In this document: positions 1-8,257 of the stretch, piece by piece
Layout: every line of letters begins with the position of its first letter
Position numbering within the stretch: position 1 is the stretch's first letter
Assembly (NCBI RefSeq): GCF_050487225.1
Contig: NZ_JBKQGY010000001.1
Coordinates: 62,001-126,000 of the forward strand
Direction of reading: 5' to 3'
From: Paenalcaligenes sp050487225
Lineage (GTDB): Bacteria > Pseudomonadota > Gammaproteobacteria > Burkholderiales > Burkholderiaceae_B
DNA: 64,000 nt
The notes under the pieces: generated by a model
What the model was told of the DNA's origin: nothing
Seen by the model: the letters and a program-made list of their open reading frames with translations, nothing else
Database searches by the model: none
Made by a program: the position numbers and the translations under genes

Positions 1-2
1 AG

Positions 3-263
3 GCTAAATACGCCAGCTACCCAGAAGAGGTACAGCAAGCCATCAAAGAAGCCTCGCAATCGGCAATGGAAGTAGCGTTGCAGTATCAGGACCAAAAGAT
101 GGCGGATGCGTTTACCACCATGGAAGCCAAAGGCATTACGGTAGTTCGCCCTGACTTGGCCCCATTCAAAGAGAAGGCGCGCGCTGGCTGGCCACGCATT
201 ATGCAAGATTCTCCCGGCGGTGAAGACTTCCTGCGTCAAATCGAAGACGCGCGTAAACAGTAG
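3..263 (+). CDS. TRAP transporter solute-binding protein (DctP-like), 3' end only
   Basis: The window opens inside a reading frame that runs from base 3 to a double TAG stop at 261-266. The 86 visible residues look like the C-terminal tail of a DctP-family periplasmic binding protein: a helix typical of these proteins (PEEVQQAIKEAS), a Lys/Gln-rich helix, then a GITVVRPD segment followed by a short helix. Such proteins deliver carboxylates to a DctQM membrane pair. The start and signal peptide lie upstream of the window, and an internal ATG at 66 is not the start. The next gene begins 14 bases later on the same strand, so this is probably the end of a transporter gene in the same catabolic operon. 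Assignment rests on a short fragment. Confidence 0.65.
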   Translation, partial: AKYASYPEEVQQAIKEASQSAMEVALQYQDQKMADAFTTMEAKGITVVRPDLAPFKEKARAGWPRIMQDSPGGEDFLRQIEDARKQ

Positions 264-277
264 TAGGGGCTAGGGCA

Positions 278-1081
278 ATGACGTCTTACTTTACCTCCAG
301 CGTGGATGGCGCAACCTTTGCTGTAGAGCGTGCAGGTGAAGGCCCTGCGGTATTGCTCATTAGCGGTTTGGGCGGTAGCGCCGCCTTCTGGAAAGGTGTG
401 AGTGCCGCGTTAGCGACCCAGCACTATCACGTGATTTGTCTGGATCAACGAGGGATTGGTGGTTCAGAGCGTGGTACAGCCAACGTAAGCATTGCCCAGC
501 TAGCAGAAGATTTTTATCAACTTTTAACGCATTGCGGGGTTGAGCAGGCGCATGTTGTAGGCCACTCAACTGGCGGGTGTATTGCACAGCAGTTGGCCTA
601 TGCCCATCCGGAAAAAGTGCGCTCTTTGGTATTGGGGGCAACCTGGGCTGGGCCTAATGCATACATGCAAAACCTGTTTGCATTACGAGCGCAATTATTG
701 CGCTTGGACCCGCAATGCTATGAGCAGCAAGGCGTGTATTTATCGTATCCCGCAGAATGGATATGGAAACACAACGCCTTGGTAGCAACAGGAAAAAAAT
801 GGGGGCCAGAGCAGGTCCAGACAGTGCAGGAACGTATAGAGGCATTGTTGCAGTTTGACGGTAGACGTCAGGCGGCAGCCTTGAGTGTTCCTAGTTTGAT
901 TTTGAGCGCTGAGGACGATGCGGTGGTTCCGCATGCATTACAAAAAGAGCTACAGACTCTAGTTGCAGACGCCACCTTGACCAGTTGGCCAACGGGTGGA
1001 CATTTTTTTCCCATCACCTTGTCACATATCTATAACGAAACTTTATTGAGTTGGTTCTCGAGGTTTAAACATGATAAATAG
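278..1081 (+). CDS. alpha/beta-fold hydrolase (3-oxoadipate enol-lactonase-like)
   Basis: A 267-residue alpha/beta hydrolase. The oxyanion-hole region (LISGLGGSAAFW), the DQRGIGGSE strand-loop, the nucleophile elbow GHSTGG (Ser near residue 97), an acid region (EDDAVV) and the catalytic His in GGHFF are all present and correctly ordered. The overall pattern resembles PcaD/RutD-type carboxyl-ester or lactone hydrolases, but the substrate cannot be read from sequence. It overlaps the next gene by 11 bases, so the two are translationally coupled with the aspartate-dehydrogenase-like enzyme. As I recall, a similar set (hydrolase, AspDH, short-chain dehydrogenase, regulator) occurs in Pseudomonas aeruginosa around PA3505, which supports a shared catabolic pathway. 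Confidence 0.85.
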   Translation: MTSYFTSSVDGATFAVERAGEGPAVLLISGLGGSAAFWKGVSAALATQHYHVICLDQRGIGGSERGTANVSIAQLAEDFYQLLTHCGVEQAHVVGHSTGGCIAQQLAYAHPEKVRSLVLGATWAGPNAYMQNLFALRAQLLRLDPQCYEQQGVYLSYPAEWIWKHNALVATGKKWGPEQVQTVQERIEALLQFDGRRQAAALSVPSLILSAEDDAVVPHALQKELQTLVADATLTSWPTGGHFFPITLSHIYNETLLSWFSRFKHDK

Positions 1082-1874
1082 CGTAGCGTTTATCGGCTTC
1101 GGTGCCATAGGCCAAGATGTTTTTAAAACATTGCAGCCTATGTTTAGTGCACAACAAACGAAGTTGCTGGTACTCAGACGACCAGACCCTCTTCAAGCGG
1201 AATTGCCTGAAGGCGTGATTGAATGTGCGTCGCTAGAAGAGCTTTTAGCGTTTAAGCCGCAATTAGTGATTGAAGCCGCAGCGCAAGCTGCTGTGCGAGA
1301 ATACTTGCCTGCATGTTTGGGGTTGGGTATTTCGGTGGTGATCACCTCTATTGGTGCGTTAACCGATGCCGCGTTGGTGGATGAGCTGGTCCGCGTTGCA
1401 GGAGAAAACGGGTCGCAAATACTCTTGCCTTCGGGTGCTATAGGTGGATTGGATTACCTGCAGTCAGTACGTCATGCGCCTGATTTGCAGGTGGTGTATG
1501 AGTCCCGTAAACCGGTGGCGGCCTGGTTGCCTGAATTGGCCGAGCTCAACATAGAGCCAGCGTCAGTTTCTACGGAAATGCTGCTGTTTGAAGGTAATGC
1601 AGCAGAAGCAGCACAGCGCTATCCCAAAAATCTGAACGTGGCAGCCACCTTGGCGCTTGCGGGTGTGGGGATGCAGAAAACTAAGGTCAAAGTCGTGGTG
1701 GATCCAACGCTTACGCAAAACCAGCACGTTATACACATCACTAGTCAGTTTGGCAGTATGCGTTTGGTGTTGAGTAATACGCCGTCGCCGTCTAACCCTA
1801 AGTCGTCGTGGGTGGTGGCGCAAAGTATTGCCAGCGTGGTGCAGCGTGAGTTTTCTATCTTGAAAGTGCGCTAG
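1071..1874 (+). CDS. aspartate dehydrogenase family protein (NadX-like)
   Basis: This 267-residue protein has an N-terminal NAD(P)-binding Rossmann motif (GFGAIGQDV, residues 9-17). Its C-terminal half carries the family signatures SRKPVAAW, a FEGNAAEAA helix start, YPKNLNVAATLALAG, a His in the NQHV strand and the SPSNPKSS loop. Family members oxidise L-aspartate to iminosuccinate or run the reverse amination; some feed NAD synthesis and others catabolism. No nadA or nadC is nearby, and the neighbours are a hydrolase, a short-chain dehydrogenase and a TetR regulator, so a catabolic role is more likely than NAD synthesis. The start ATG lies inside the previous gene. Family membership is clear, physiological substrate is not. 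Confidence 0.88.
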   Translation: MINSVAFIGFGAIGQDVFKTLQPMFSAQQTKLLVLRRPDPLQAELPEGVIECASLEELLAFKPQLVIEAAAQAAVREYLPACLGLGISVVITSIGALTDAALVDELVRVAGENGSQILLPSGAIGGLDYLQSVRHAPDLQVVYESRKPVAAWLPELAELNIEPASVSTEMLLFEGNAAEAAQRYPKNLNVAATLALAGVGMQKTKVKVVVDPTLTQNQHVIHITSQFGSMRLVLSNTPSPSNPKSSWVVAQSIASVVQREFSILKVR

Positions 1875-1883
1875 GAGCCATTG

Positions 1884-2648
1884 ATGAAACTACAGCATAA
1901 GGTTGCTGTCATCACCGGAGCGGCCTCAGGTATTGGGGCTGCAACGGCACAGTTGTTTGCGGCTGAAGGTGCAAGTGTGGTGGTGGCAGACAAAGATCTG
2001 GTTGCGGCACAAACGCTAGTGCAAAGTTTGGTGATGACGGTTGGGGCATCGGCGTTGGCTGTGCAGGTAGATGTGGCTGATTCTATTTCTGTACAGCAAA
2101 TGCTGCAGCGTACGCATGATCATTTTGGGCGTGTTGATGTGCTGGTGAACAATGCCGGTTTTGGTCTGGCTAGTACGGTAGAAAATACCTCGGAAGACGA
2201 TTGGGCACGATTGATGCGTGTGAACGTAGACGGCGTGTTCTATGGCTGTAAGTACGTTATCCCGATGATGCGCCAGCAAGGGGGCGGGGTTATTGTGAAT
2301 ACCGCTTCGGTAGCGGGTCTAGTAGGCTTGCGTGAGCGGGCTGCGTATTGTGCATCTAAAGGTGCTGTGATTGCTCTGACACGAGCAATGGCGTTGGATC
2401 ATGCAGCCGAAAATATTCGGGTGAATTGTGTAGCGCCAGGAACAGTACAATCGCCGTACTTTACCGACATGCTCGCAAAAGCCGAGGACCCACAAGCCTT
2501 ATTACAGCAACTTTCCGCAAGACAGCCTGTGATGCGTTTAGGGCAACCGGAAGAGATTGCTAAAGCGATTTTATTTTTGGCCTCGGCGGATTCGTCATTT
2601 AGCGTAGGTTCAGTATTGGTGACGGATGGTGGTTTAAGCGCCGCGTAA
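1884..2648 (+). CDS. short-chain dehydrogenase/reductase (SDR)
   Basis: A classical SDR of 254 residues. The cofactor motif TGAASGIG, the NNAG structural motif, the catalytic Ser in NTASVAG and the YCASK active-site pair are intact, followed by the usual NCVAPGTV segment and a C-terminal SVLVTDGG end. The acidic residue after the second strand (VVADKD) suggests NAD rather than NADP. I start it at the ATG at 1884, six bases after an AGGAG ribosome site at 1873-1877; a TTG codon directly upstream is the only longer option. It lies 9 bases after the AspDH-like gene and clearly belongs to the same operon. Substrate unknown. Confidence 0.9.
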   Translation: MKLQHKVAVITGAASGIGAATAQLFAAEGASVVVADKDLVAAQTLVQSLVMTVGASALAVQVDVADSISVQQMLQRTHDHFGRVDVLVNNAGFGLASTVENTSEDDWARLMRVNVDGVFYGCKYVIPMMRQQGGGVIVNTASVAGLVGLRERAAYCASKGAVIALTRAMALDHAAENIRVNCVAPGTVQSPYFTDMLAKAEDPQALLQQLSARQPVMRLGQPEEIAKAILFLASADSSFSVGSVLVTDGGLSAA

Positions 2649-2681
2649 TTTAATGTGGTAGGAATTTATTAATTTATAGGC

Positions 2682-3317
2682 ATGAAAAAAGAATTGAATG
2701 AAATGCTCTCAATGAAAGAGCGCATCAAGCAAGAGGCTACGCGTATGTTAATCGCGCACGGTAGTGCGGGGTTTAGATTTCAGCAGATCGCCGAAGAGCT
2801 TGATTGTACGCGGGGCAATGTGCACTACCACTACCGACATAAGCATCAGCTTATAGAGGAAGTCACGGTAGAGTACTGCCAACGTACGATAGGGCATTTT
2901 GATCAAATTTGGCTGTCCGAGAATGATTTGGGCGAAAAGATACAGCAAAGTATGCAATTTAATCGCTCGCGCTATTTGATCTTCAATCCTTCAGGCAGTA
3001 CGGGCCATCCGTGGAGTTTGATTGCGCGCATGCGTTCTGAGCGCGATCAAATTACGCCCCTAGCACGTGAAGCGGTGACCCGCTATACCAAAGAGCTGCA
3101 AGCCTCGGTGTTTTCTGGCATGCATCAAGCGGTGGCGCGTGGTGAGCTCTGCAAAGATACACCCGTAGAAACCGTATCGTTGTTGTTGGTGGAGATCGCG
3201 AATAGTGCCGACCCTATCACCCGTGATGCAGGAAGTTTCACCCGATTGCAGATGATGTATGAAGCCTTTGAGCGGTTGTTACGTGATGCGTATGGCAGAA
3301 AAACAGTCGCATCCTAA
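2682..3317 (+). CDS. TetR/AcrR family transcriptional regulator
   Basis: A 211-residue regulator with an N-terminal TetR helix-turn-helix (ATRMLIAHGSAGFRFQQIAEEL followed by the recognition helix in TRGNVHYHYRHKHQL, residues about 18-58) and a helical ligand-binding domain. It sits 33 bases after the short-chain dehydrogenase and is followed by a terminator, so it is probably the last gene of the operon and its local regulator. No strong ribosome site fixes the start: later in-frame ATGs at 2703 and 2712 would still keep the whole DNA-binding domain. The effector is unknown. Confidence 0.85.
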   Translation: MKKELNEMLSMKERIKQEATRMLIAHGSAGFRFQQIAEELDCTRGNVHYHYRHKHQLIEEVTVEYCQRTIGHFDQIWLSENDLGEKIQQSMQFNRSRYLIFNPSGSTGHPWSLIARMRSERDQITPLAREAVTRYTKELQASVFSGMHQAVARGELCKDTPVETVSLLLVEIANSADPITRDAGSFTRLQMMYEAFERLLRDAYGRKTVAS

Positions 3318-3361
3318 ACCATCTAGATAGCAGGGCGAGTGTGCCTTGGTATGTCAGATAA

Positions 3362-3395
3362 AGCCCAGTTGACGATAGCTTAGCTGGGCTTTTTT
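3362..3395 (+). terminator. intrinsic terminator of the hydrolase-AspDH-SDR-tetR operon
   Basis: A 7-base-pair stem AGCCCAG/CTGGGCT with a loop of about 15 bases is followed directly by a run of six T. It lies 45 bases after the TetR stop and before the convergent AraC gene. Confidence 0.75.
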
Positions 3396-3455
3396 GCGGC
3401 TATCAAAATGCGGTAGTTGTTGTACGGTGTCTGGGGTGTTTGGGTATCTGTGTGG

Positions 3456-4226
3456 CTATTGATAGAAGGCCGAGGGCGTCATGCCGAAGTGGCGTTTAAA
3501 CATGGCAGTATAGGCGCTTTGGCTGTTATAGCCGTGCTCTAAGGCTACCTGAACAATGGGTGCGCCTTGGGCTAGGCTTTCCAACGAGAGTAGTAAGCGG
3601 GCCAACTGACGCCACTGACCAAAGGTAATGCCCGTGTGCTGCCTAAATTGCCGATGAAACGTTTTGGTGCTCATGGCTAATTGGCTGGCCCACTGGTCGG
3701 CAGTCGTGGGCGTATCAGGCTGTTTGGCCAGCTGTGTACACACACGCTTTAGACGTTTGTCTTCGGGCCACGGCAGGTAAAAGGGCAGAATGGGCAGGGT
3801 TTGTAGCTCATCTAGAATCAGGCGCATCAGTCGGCCATCACGGCTGTCTAGTAGGTAGTCCAGCGGAATTTTTGAGGCCTCTAGCATGAGCTCACGCAGT
3901 AATGGTGAGACATTTAACACGCAATCGGTATTGGGTAGGTTGGGGGCGGCATCGGGGTCTATAAACAGTGTGCGCATGCTGACAGCACCGCTCATGCGTA
4001 CGGTGTGTTTTACGTCAGCCAGCAACCACACGCCCCTAGTGGGTGGCACTACCCAACGACCACTACTGGTTTCTATCACCATGACGCCTTGGGTGGCATA
4101 AAGGAATTGTGCTCGAGTGTGGGCATGAGAGGCGATGACATGCGCGTGTGGGTATTCCACCGCCAAGCCTGTGATGGGGCGAGCCGCCGTTTCAGAGGGT
4201 AAGTGTACTAAAGGGTCTATGCTCAC
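3456..4226 (-). CDS. AraC family regulator with N-terminal cupin domain (NimR-like)
   Basis: A 256-residue protein with a cupin-type sensing half (His-rich strand HVIASHAHTRAQF near residues 29-41, PPTRGVWL) and a C-terminal AraC double helix-turn-helix (QLAMSTKTFHRQFRQHTG and VALEHGYNSQSAYTAMFKRHFGMTP). It resembles the NimR/YeaM group, which in E. coli controls an adjacent efflux gene. Here an EamA-type permease gene starts 94 bases away in the opposite direction, which fits a local activator-exporter pair. The ligand is unknown. Confidence 0.88.
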   Translation of the reverse strand: MSIDPLVHLPSETAARPITGLAVEYPHAHVIASHAHTRAQFLYATQGVMVIETSSGRWVVPPTRGVWLLADVKHTVRMSGAVSMRTLFIDPDAAPNLPNTDCVLNVSPLLRELMLEASKIPLDYLLDSRDGRLMRLILDELQTLPILPFYLPWPEDKRLKRVCTQLAKQPDTPTTADQWASQLAMSTKTFHRQFRQHTGITFGQWRQLARLLLSLESLAQGAPIVQVALEHGYNSQSAYTAMFKRHFGMTPSAFYQ

Positions 4227-4320
4227 AATGACTCTTTTGCGATAACAGATGACTCATTATCTTAATACAGTCTTTTGGCTTTGGCTCAACATAACCTTTT
4301 TGTGTGTGTAGAGGATGAGC

Positions 4321-5229
4321 ATGAGATTCTGGTTGTTTCCCTTTCTGGCCATCGCCATTTGGGCCGGTAATGTGGTGGTTTCTAAGATGGCATCGGGAGC
4401 CATATCGCCGTTGGCCATTACCTTTTATAGATTGGCGTTGGCCATTAGCATCATGAGTTTATTCATTGCTGGGCCGGTATGGAAAAATCGAGCGCAAGTG
4501 AAACGGTATTGGCCAAAGCTGATGTTCTTGGGCTTTCTGAGTATGGCGTTTTACCAGTGCTTGTCGTATTGGGCGGCAGATACCTCTACGGCGACTAACA
4601 TGGCGATTATTACGGCATTAACACCCTTGCTCACCATGTTGGTGAGTTCGTTGGTGTTACGTGAGTACCCCACCACAGGGATGGTGCTGGGTGGTGGCAT
4701 TGCTTTGTGGGGGACGGCGTACCTGATTAGTGGTGGCGCACCGTTAGAGTTGATCAAAGGAAACTACCGCATAGGCGATGTGTTGATGCTTACGGCAGCG
4801 GTCAGCTATGCGTTTTACAGCGTGTTATTGCGTAAGTGGCAGATCGCGTTGCCAGCATGGCAGTCTACCTATATGCAAGCCATCTCGGCCTTGGTGTTTA
4901 TGTTACCCATGTTTTTATGGGTACCTAAAGGGCAGGCTATGCTGGATACCGCGACGATTCCGTTGATTTTGTATGCAGGTATTTTGGCCTCTGTCGTGCT
5001 GCCATTTTTCTGGATCAAGGGCATAGAGTATTTAGGCCCTAACCGTTGCAGCGTTTTTATGAATTTATTGCCGGTGATGACGGCTGGTCTGGCGATTGTG
5101 CTGCTGGATGAGCACTTAAAGGCCTATCACGTTATGGGTGGTGGTATAGCTTTGCTAGGGGTGTTTATTGCCCAGACGTGGCGAGGCCGATTTTTTACGC
5201 GTAGGTCAGCACCTACCGTGAGCCGTTAA
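4321..5229 (+). CDS. EamA/DMT-superfamily permease
   Basis: An integral membrane protein of about 302 residues with ten predicted membrane helices in two EamA repeats (repeat 1 begins at AIAIWAGNVVVSKMA; repeat 2 at VLMLTAAVSYAFYSVLLRKW). Family members export amino acids, metabolites or drugs. A GAGG at 4311-4314 sits 6 bases before the ATG at 4321 but touches the ATG at 4315, so I prefer 4321. It is divergent from the AraC regulator and is followed by a perfect inverted-repeat terminator. Substrate unknown. Confidence 0.88.
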   Translation: MRFWLFPFLAIAIWAGNVVVSKMASGAISPLAITFYRLALAISIMSLFIAGPVWKNRAQVKRYWPKLMFLGFLSMAFYQCLSYWAADTSTATNMAIITALTPLLTMLVSSLVLREYPTTGMVLGGGIALWGTAYLISGGAPLELIKGNYRIGDVLMLTAAVSYAFYSVLLRKWQIALPAWQSTYMQAISALVFMLPMFLWVPKGQAMLDTATIPLILYAGILASVVLPFFWIKGIEYLGPNRCSVFMNLLPVMTAGLAIVLLDEHLKAYHVMGGGIALLGVFIAQTWRGRFFTRRSAPTVSR

Positions 5230-5320
5230 GCGGCCAAATACAGCAGGGCAGTAATTGATGAGTTTCTATTGTTTTGCCCTGTTTTTGGCTTGTGTAATAC
5301 GTATGGCCGCCGGACAAACA

Positions 5321-5350
5321 AAAAGCCCAGCTAAAAATAGCTGGGCTTTT
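5321..5350. terminator. bidirectional intrinsic terminator
   Basis: A perfect inverted repeat of 13 bases per arm (AAAAGCCCAGCTA / TAGCTGGGCTTTT) with a four-base AAAA centre. A tracts on one side and T tracts on the other allow it to stop transcription of the EamA gene from the left and of the tRNA-Asn gene from the right. Confidence 0.85.
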
Positions 5351-5355
5351 AAACT

Positions 5356-5431
5356 TGGCTCCCCGAGCAGGGCTCGAACCTGCGACCTGCGGATTAACAG
5401 TCCGTCGCTCTACCGACTGAGCTATCAGGGA
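5356..5431 (-). tRNA. tRNA-Asn (anticodon GTT)
   Basis: Read on the minus strand this is a complete 76-base cloverleaf. It has a seven-pair acceptor stem TCCCTGA/TCGGGGA (one G-U pair), D-arm AGCTCAGTCGGTAGAGC, anticodon arm with ACTGTTAAT (anticodon GTT, Asn), T-arm GCAGGTTCGAGCCCTGC and an encoded CCA end. It lies between the EamA terminator and the efflux operon. I see no integrase or duplicated tRNA 3' end beside it. Confidence 0.95.
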
Positions 5432-5478
5432 ATAGAAAGAAACTATAGCATGTGTTTCAGATATTATGCAAGCACTTT

Positions 5479-7062
5479 TTAATGGGCCTCCGCTGGAGGT
5501 TTGGGTCTATCGGCACTGGGTTTGATGGGTTTGGCAATCCAGACTAAGCCCAACAGCAGCAAGAAAATAATGGAGGATGCCAAGAAAATATCGGTGACCG
5601 ACATGGTATGCGCTTGTTGCTCAATAATGCGGTTCACCATTTCAGCGCCTTGTTGCTGTGTAAAGCCTTGATTACGCACAGTTTGCATGACGTAATCAAA
5701 AGCAGGTTCTCCTGGTCTCGCGATCTCAGTTAAATGAGCATGGTGCATGCTGGCACGGTCATCCCACGCGGTGGTGGTGATGGACGTACCAAAAGCGCCT
5801 GCTAATAAACGAGCAAAGTTAGATAAACCCGCCGCACCCGGTACACGCTCTGGGGCTAACCCTGAAAGGGTGATGGTGGTCAACGGAATAAAAAATGTTG
5901 CCATAGCAGCCCCTTGAATGAAGGTGGGCAGCATGATGGACAAGATATCCACATCCGTATTAAAGCGTGAACGTATGTAGCTGGTTAACGAGAACACCAA
6001 AAACGCAAAGGTGGCCAATACCCTAGGATCGTGTTTGCCAAGTAGCTTACCGACTATAGGGGACAGCACAATGGCCAGTATCCCCACGGGGGCCAAAGCT
6101 ACCCCTGCCCAGGTGGCCGTATAACCCATGGTGCTTTGCAGCCATAGCGGCATCAGCACTACCGAGCCAAAGAACACACCGTAGGCAATAGATACTGATA
6201 ACACGCCAGCGGTGAAGTTACGCTCTTTGAATAGTGTTAAATCCACAATAGGGTGTTTGGCGGTGAGCTCCCAGATCAGGAAGTACACAAAGGCCACCAC
6301 CGAGACTACCGCCAGAATGACGATGAATGGGCTGGCAAACCAATCTAGTTCTTTACCTTTATCCAGCAAGATTTGCAGGGCGCCTACCCAGACTATCAGT
6401 AGCGCTAACCCCACGGTATCTATAGGCAACTCACGGCGTCGTGATTCACGCTCATTGTAGACTTGCCAGGCGGCCCAGCCCGCTAACAGCCCAATAGGGA
6501 CGTTGATATAGAAAATCCACGGCCAAGTGTAGTTGTCCGAGATCCATCCCCCTAATAAGGGGCCAGCAATAGGCCCCACCAAAATGGTCATTGACCACAT
6601 GGCGAGGGCAAAGCCCGCCTTATCGCGGGGGTAACTTCCTAGCATCAACGCTTGTGATAGCGGGATCATGGGGCCGGCAACAGCACCCTGCAATACCCTG
6701 AACAACACCAGCGACTCTAGTGACCAGGCGAAACCGCATAGCCACGAGGTCAGCACAAAGAGCAGTACGGACAAGGTAAACAAGCGCACTTGTCCGAAAC
6801 GTTGAGTGAGCCACCCGGTTAACGGTACGGTGATGGCGTTGGCCACCGCAAAAGAGGTAATGACCCACGTACCTTGTGTGCTACTTACCCCCAAATCACC
6901 AGCAATGGTGGGAATGGACACGTTGGCAATAGAGGAGTCCAGCACGTTCATGAACACCGCTGCAGACAGGGCAATGGTACCCATCACCCGGGCACGGCCT
7001 TGCAGCGGCGGGTAGATGATGGGCCCTTCTGCGGGTTTGCTGTCGGTAGTAGCGTCACTCAT
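5479..7062 (-). CDS. emrB: DHA2 (14-TM) drug:H+ antiporter, EmrB/QacA subfamily
   Basis: A 527-residue major facilitator protein with 14 predicted helices. It shows the DHA2 signatures: LDSSIANVSIP in helix 1, the GWLTQRFGQVR loop motif A, and antiporter motif C (GPIAGPLLGGWI) in helix 5. EmrB is the inner-membrane pump of a tripartite efflux system that expels hydrophobic drugs and uncouplers using the proton gradient. Its start codon overlaps the emrA stop by 4 bases (ATGA), and the outer-membrane channel gene is upstream in the same operon, so all three parts of the machine are encoded together. Confidence 0.93.
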   Translation of the reverse strand: MSDATTDSKPAEGPIIYPPLQGRARVMGTIALSAAVFMNVLDSSIANVSIPTIAGDLGVSSTQGTWVITSFAVANAITVPLTGWLTQRFGQVRLFTLSVLLFVLTSWLCGFAWSLESLVLFRVLQGAVAGPMIPLSQALMLGSYPRDKAGFALAMWSMTILVGPIAGPLLGGWISDNYTWPWIFYINVPIGLLAGWAAWQVYNERESRRRELPIDTVGLALLIVWVGALQILLDKGKELDWFASPFIVILAVVSVVAFVYFLIWELTAKHPIVDLTLFKERNFTAGVLSVSIAYGVFFGSVVLMPLWLQSTMGYTATWAGVALAPVGILAIVLSPIVGKLLGKHDPRVLATFAFLVFSLTSYIRSRFNTDVDILSIMLPTFIQGAAMATFFIPLTTITLSGLAPERVPGAAGLSNFARLLAGAFGTSITTTAWDDRASMHHAHLTEIARPGEPAFDYVMQTVRNQGFTQQQGAEMVNRIIEQQAHTMSVTDIFLASSIIFLLLLGLVWIAKPIKPSADRPKPPAEAH

Positions 7063-8231
7063 GATGCAAGATTGGCCTGAGTGATGTCAGCAATGCGTTG
7101 GTTCACTGCATCGTCATTTTGTTGGAAGATATCGGTGCTGAGGTGGGCAGGGCCGCCATTCAGCGCTTCAGGTTCGCTATCCAAATCAACAGTGACTTGC
7201 ATGGATAACCCAATACGCAGTGGGTGTTCTTGCAGTTCTTTAGGGTCTAAGCGTATGCGTACGGGCAAGCGTTGTACGACTTTGATCCAGTTACCGCTAG
7301 CATTTTGTGCTGGCAACAGTGAAAAGGCACTACCGGTACCTGCCGCTAAGTTTTCTACAATGCCGTGGTATTCCACGTTAGTGCCGTAGAAGTCGGCGTG
7401 CAATGTCACTTTTTGGCCAGCGCGCATGTCTTTAAGCTGGTTCTCTTTGAAGTTGGCTTCTACCCAGAATTGATCCAACGGCACAACAGACATCAGCGTC
7501 GTGCCTGCGGCAACGTGCTGACCTACTTGCACCGAGCGTTGTGCCACCATGCCGCTGGTAGGCGCATCTACTCTTGTGCGGGTCGTGGCTAACCATGCAT
7601 TACGGTAATGGTCGGCAGCCAGTTGTACATCAGGGTGGTTTTCTACTGTGGTGCCTGCGGTCAATGCCAAGTTGGTATTCAAACGCGCTTTAGCGGCTTG
7701 TATAGCAGCTTCGGTTTTATTGAGAGCGCTACGTGCGGTTTTAACCGTGGCTTCAGCATGCAGAATTTCTTCACCACTAACCCCACCAATTTTGCGCAGG
7801 CTTTGGCGGCGGCGTAAGTCACTTTCCGCTTTTTCTAGCGTGACTTTGGCTTGGCGTGCCTCGGCTTCTTGCACCTGTACCTCAGCTTCTAAGGCATCAT
7901 TTTGTGCAAACAGAGTACGTGTTTTACGTACGCTTTGCGCCAACTGCGCTTCCGCTTGCTGCATAGCAATGTTGACATCAGTAGGGTCCAGTTCAATCAG
8001 TGGCGAGCCTTGTTGCACCATCTCGGTGTCATCCGCCAAAATAGCTTGAACCGTGCCGGTTTGGCGCGCTGAGATTTGCACCATGTTGCCATGTACATAG
8101 GCGTCTTCCGTGCTTTCAGTGTTGCCAGCTAAAAATAGTGCCCACACGGCATAGGCAATGCCTATCAGAACAAAAATCGTAGTAATGCTGGTTAGCAAGC
8201 GTTTGCGTTGCGAAGAGGGTTTTGTAGTCAT
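7059..8231 (-). CDS. emrA: HlyD-family membrane fusion protein of EmrAB efflux pump
   Basis: A 390-residue periplasmic adaptor. One membrane helix near residues 12-31 is followed by a lipoyl-like half (EDAYVHGNMVQISARQTGTVQAIL), a long coiled-coil hairpin (residues about 85-195, Gln/Glu/Ala-rich) and the second lipoyl half with the family motif VDAPTSGMVAQRSVQVGQHV. It bridges EmrB to the outer-membrane channel. It is translationally coupled to emrB by a 4-base overlap and begins 26 bases after the NodT-type channel gene. Confidence 0.92.
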   Translation of the reverse strand: MTTKPSSQRKRLLTSITTIFVLIGIAYAVWALFLAGNTESTEDAYVHGNMVQISARQTGTVQAILADDTEMVQQGSPLIELDPTDVNIAMQQAEAQLAQSVRKTRTLFAQNDALEAEVQVQEAEARQAKVTLEKAESDLRRRQSLRKIGGVSGEEILHAEATVKTARSALNKTEAAIQAAKARLNTNLALTAGTTVENHPDVQLAADHYRNAWLATTRTRVDAPTSGMVAQRSVQVGQHVAAGTTLMSVVPLDQFWVEANFKENQLKDMRAGQKVTLHADFYGTNVEYHGIVENLAAGTGSAFSLLPAQNASGNWIKVVQRLPVRIRLDPKELQEHPLRIGLSMQVTVDLDSEPEALNGGPAHLSTDIFQQNDDAVNQRIADITQANLAS

Positions 8232-8257
8232 GATTGTCTGTCTGTGTTTGGGCGATA

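Noticed and set aside
5356..5431. tRNA-Asn as a possible integration site
   Set aside because: No integrase, no repeated tRNA 3' end and no shift in gene content typical of an island were seen near it.
5255..5482. 75-residue open frame on the plus strand
   Set aside because: It runs through the terminator and the antisense of tRNA-Asn, so it cannot be a normal gene.
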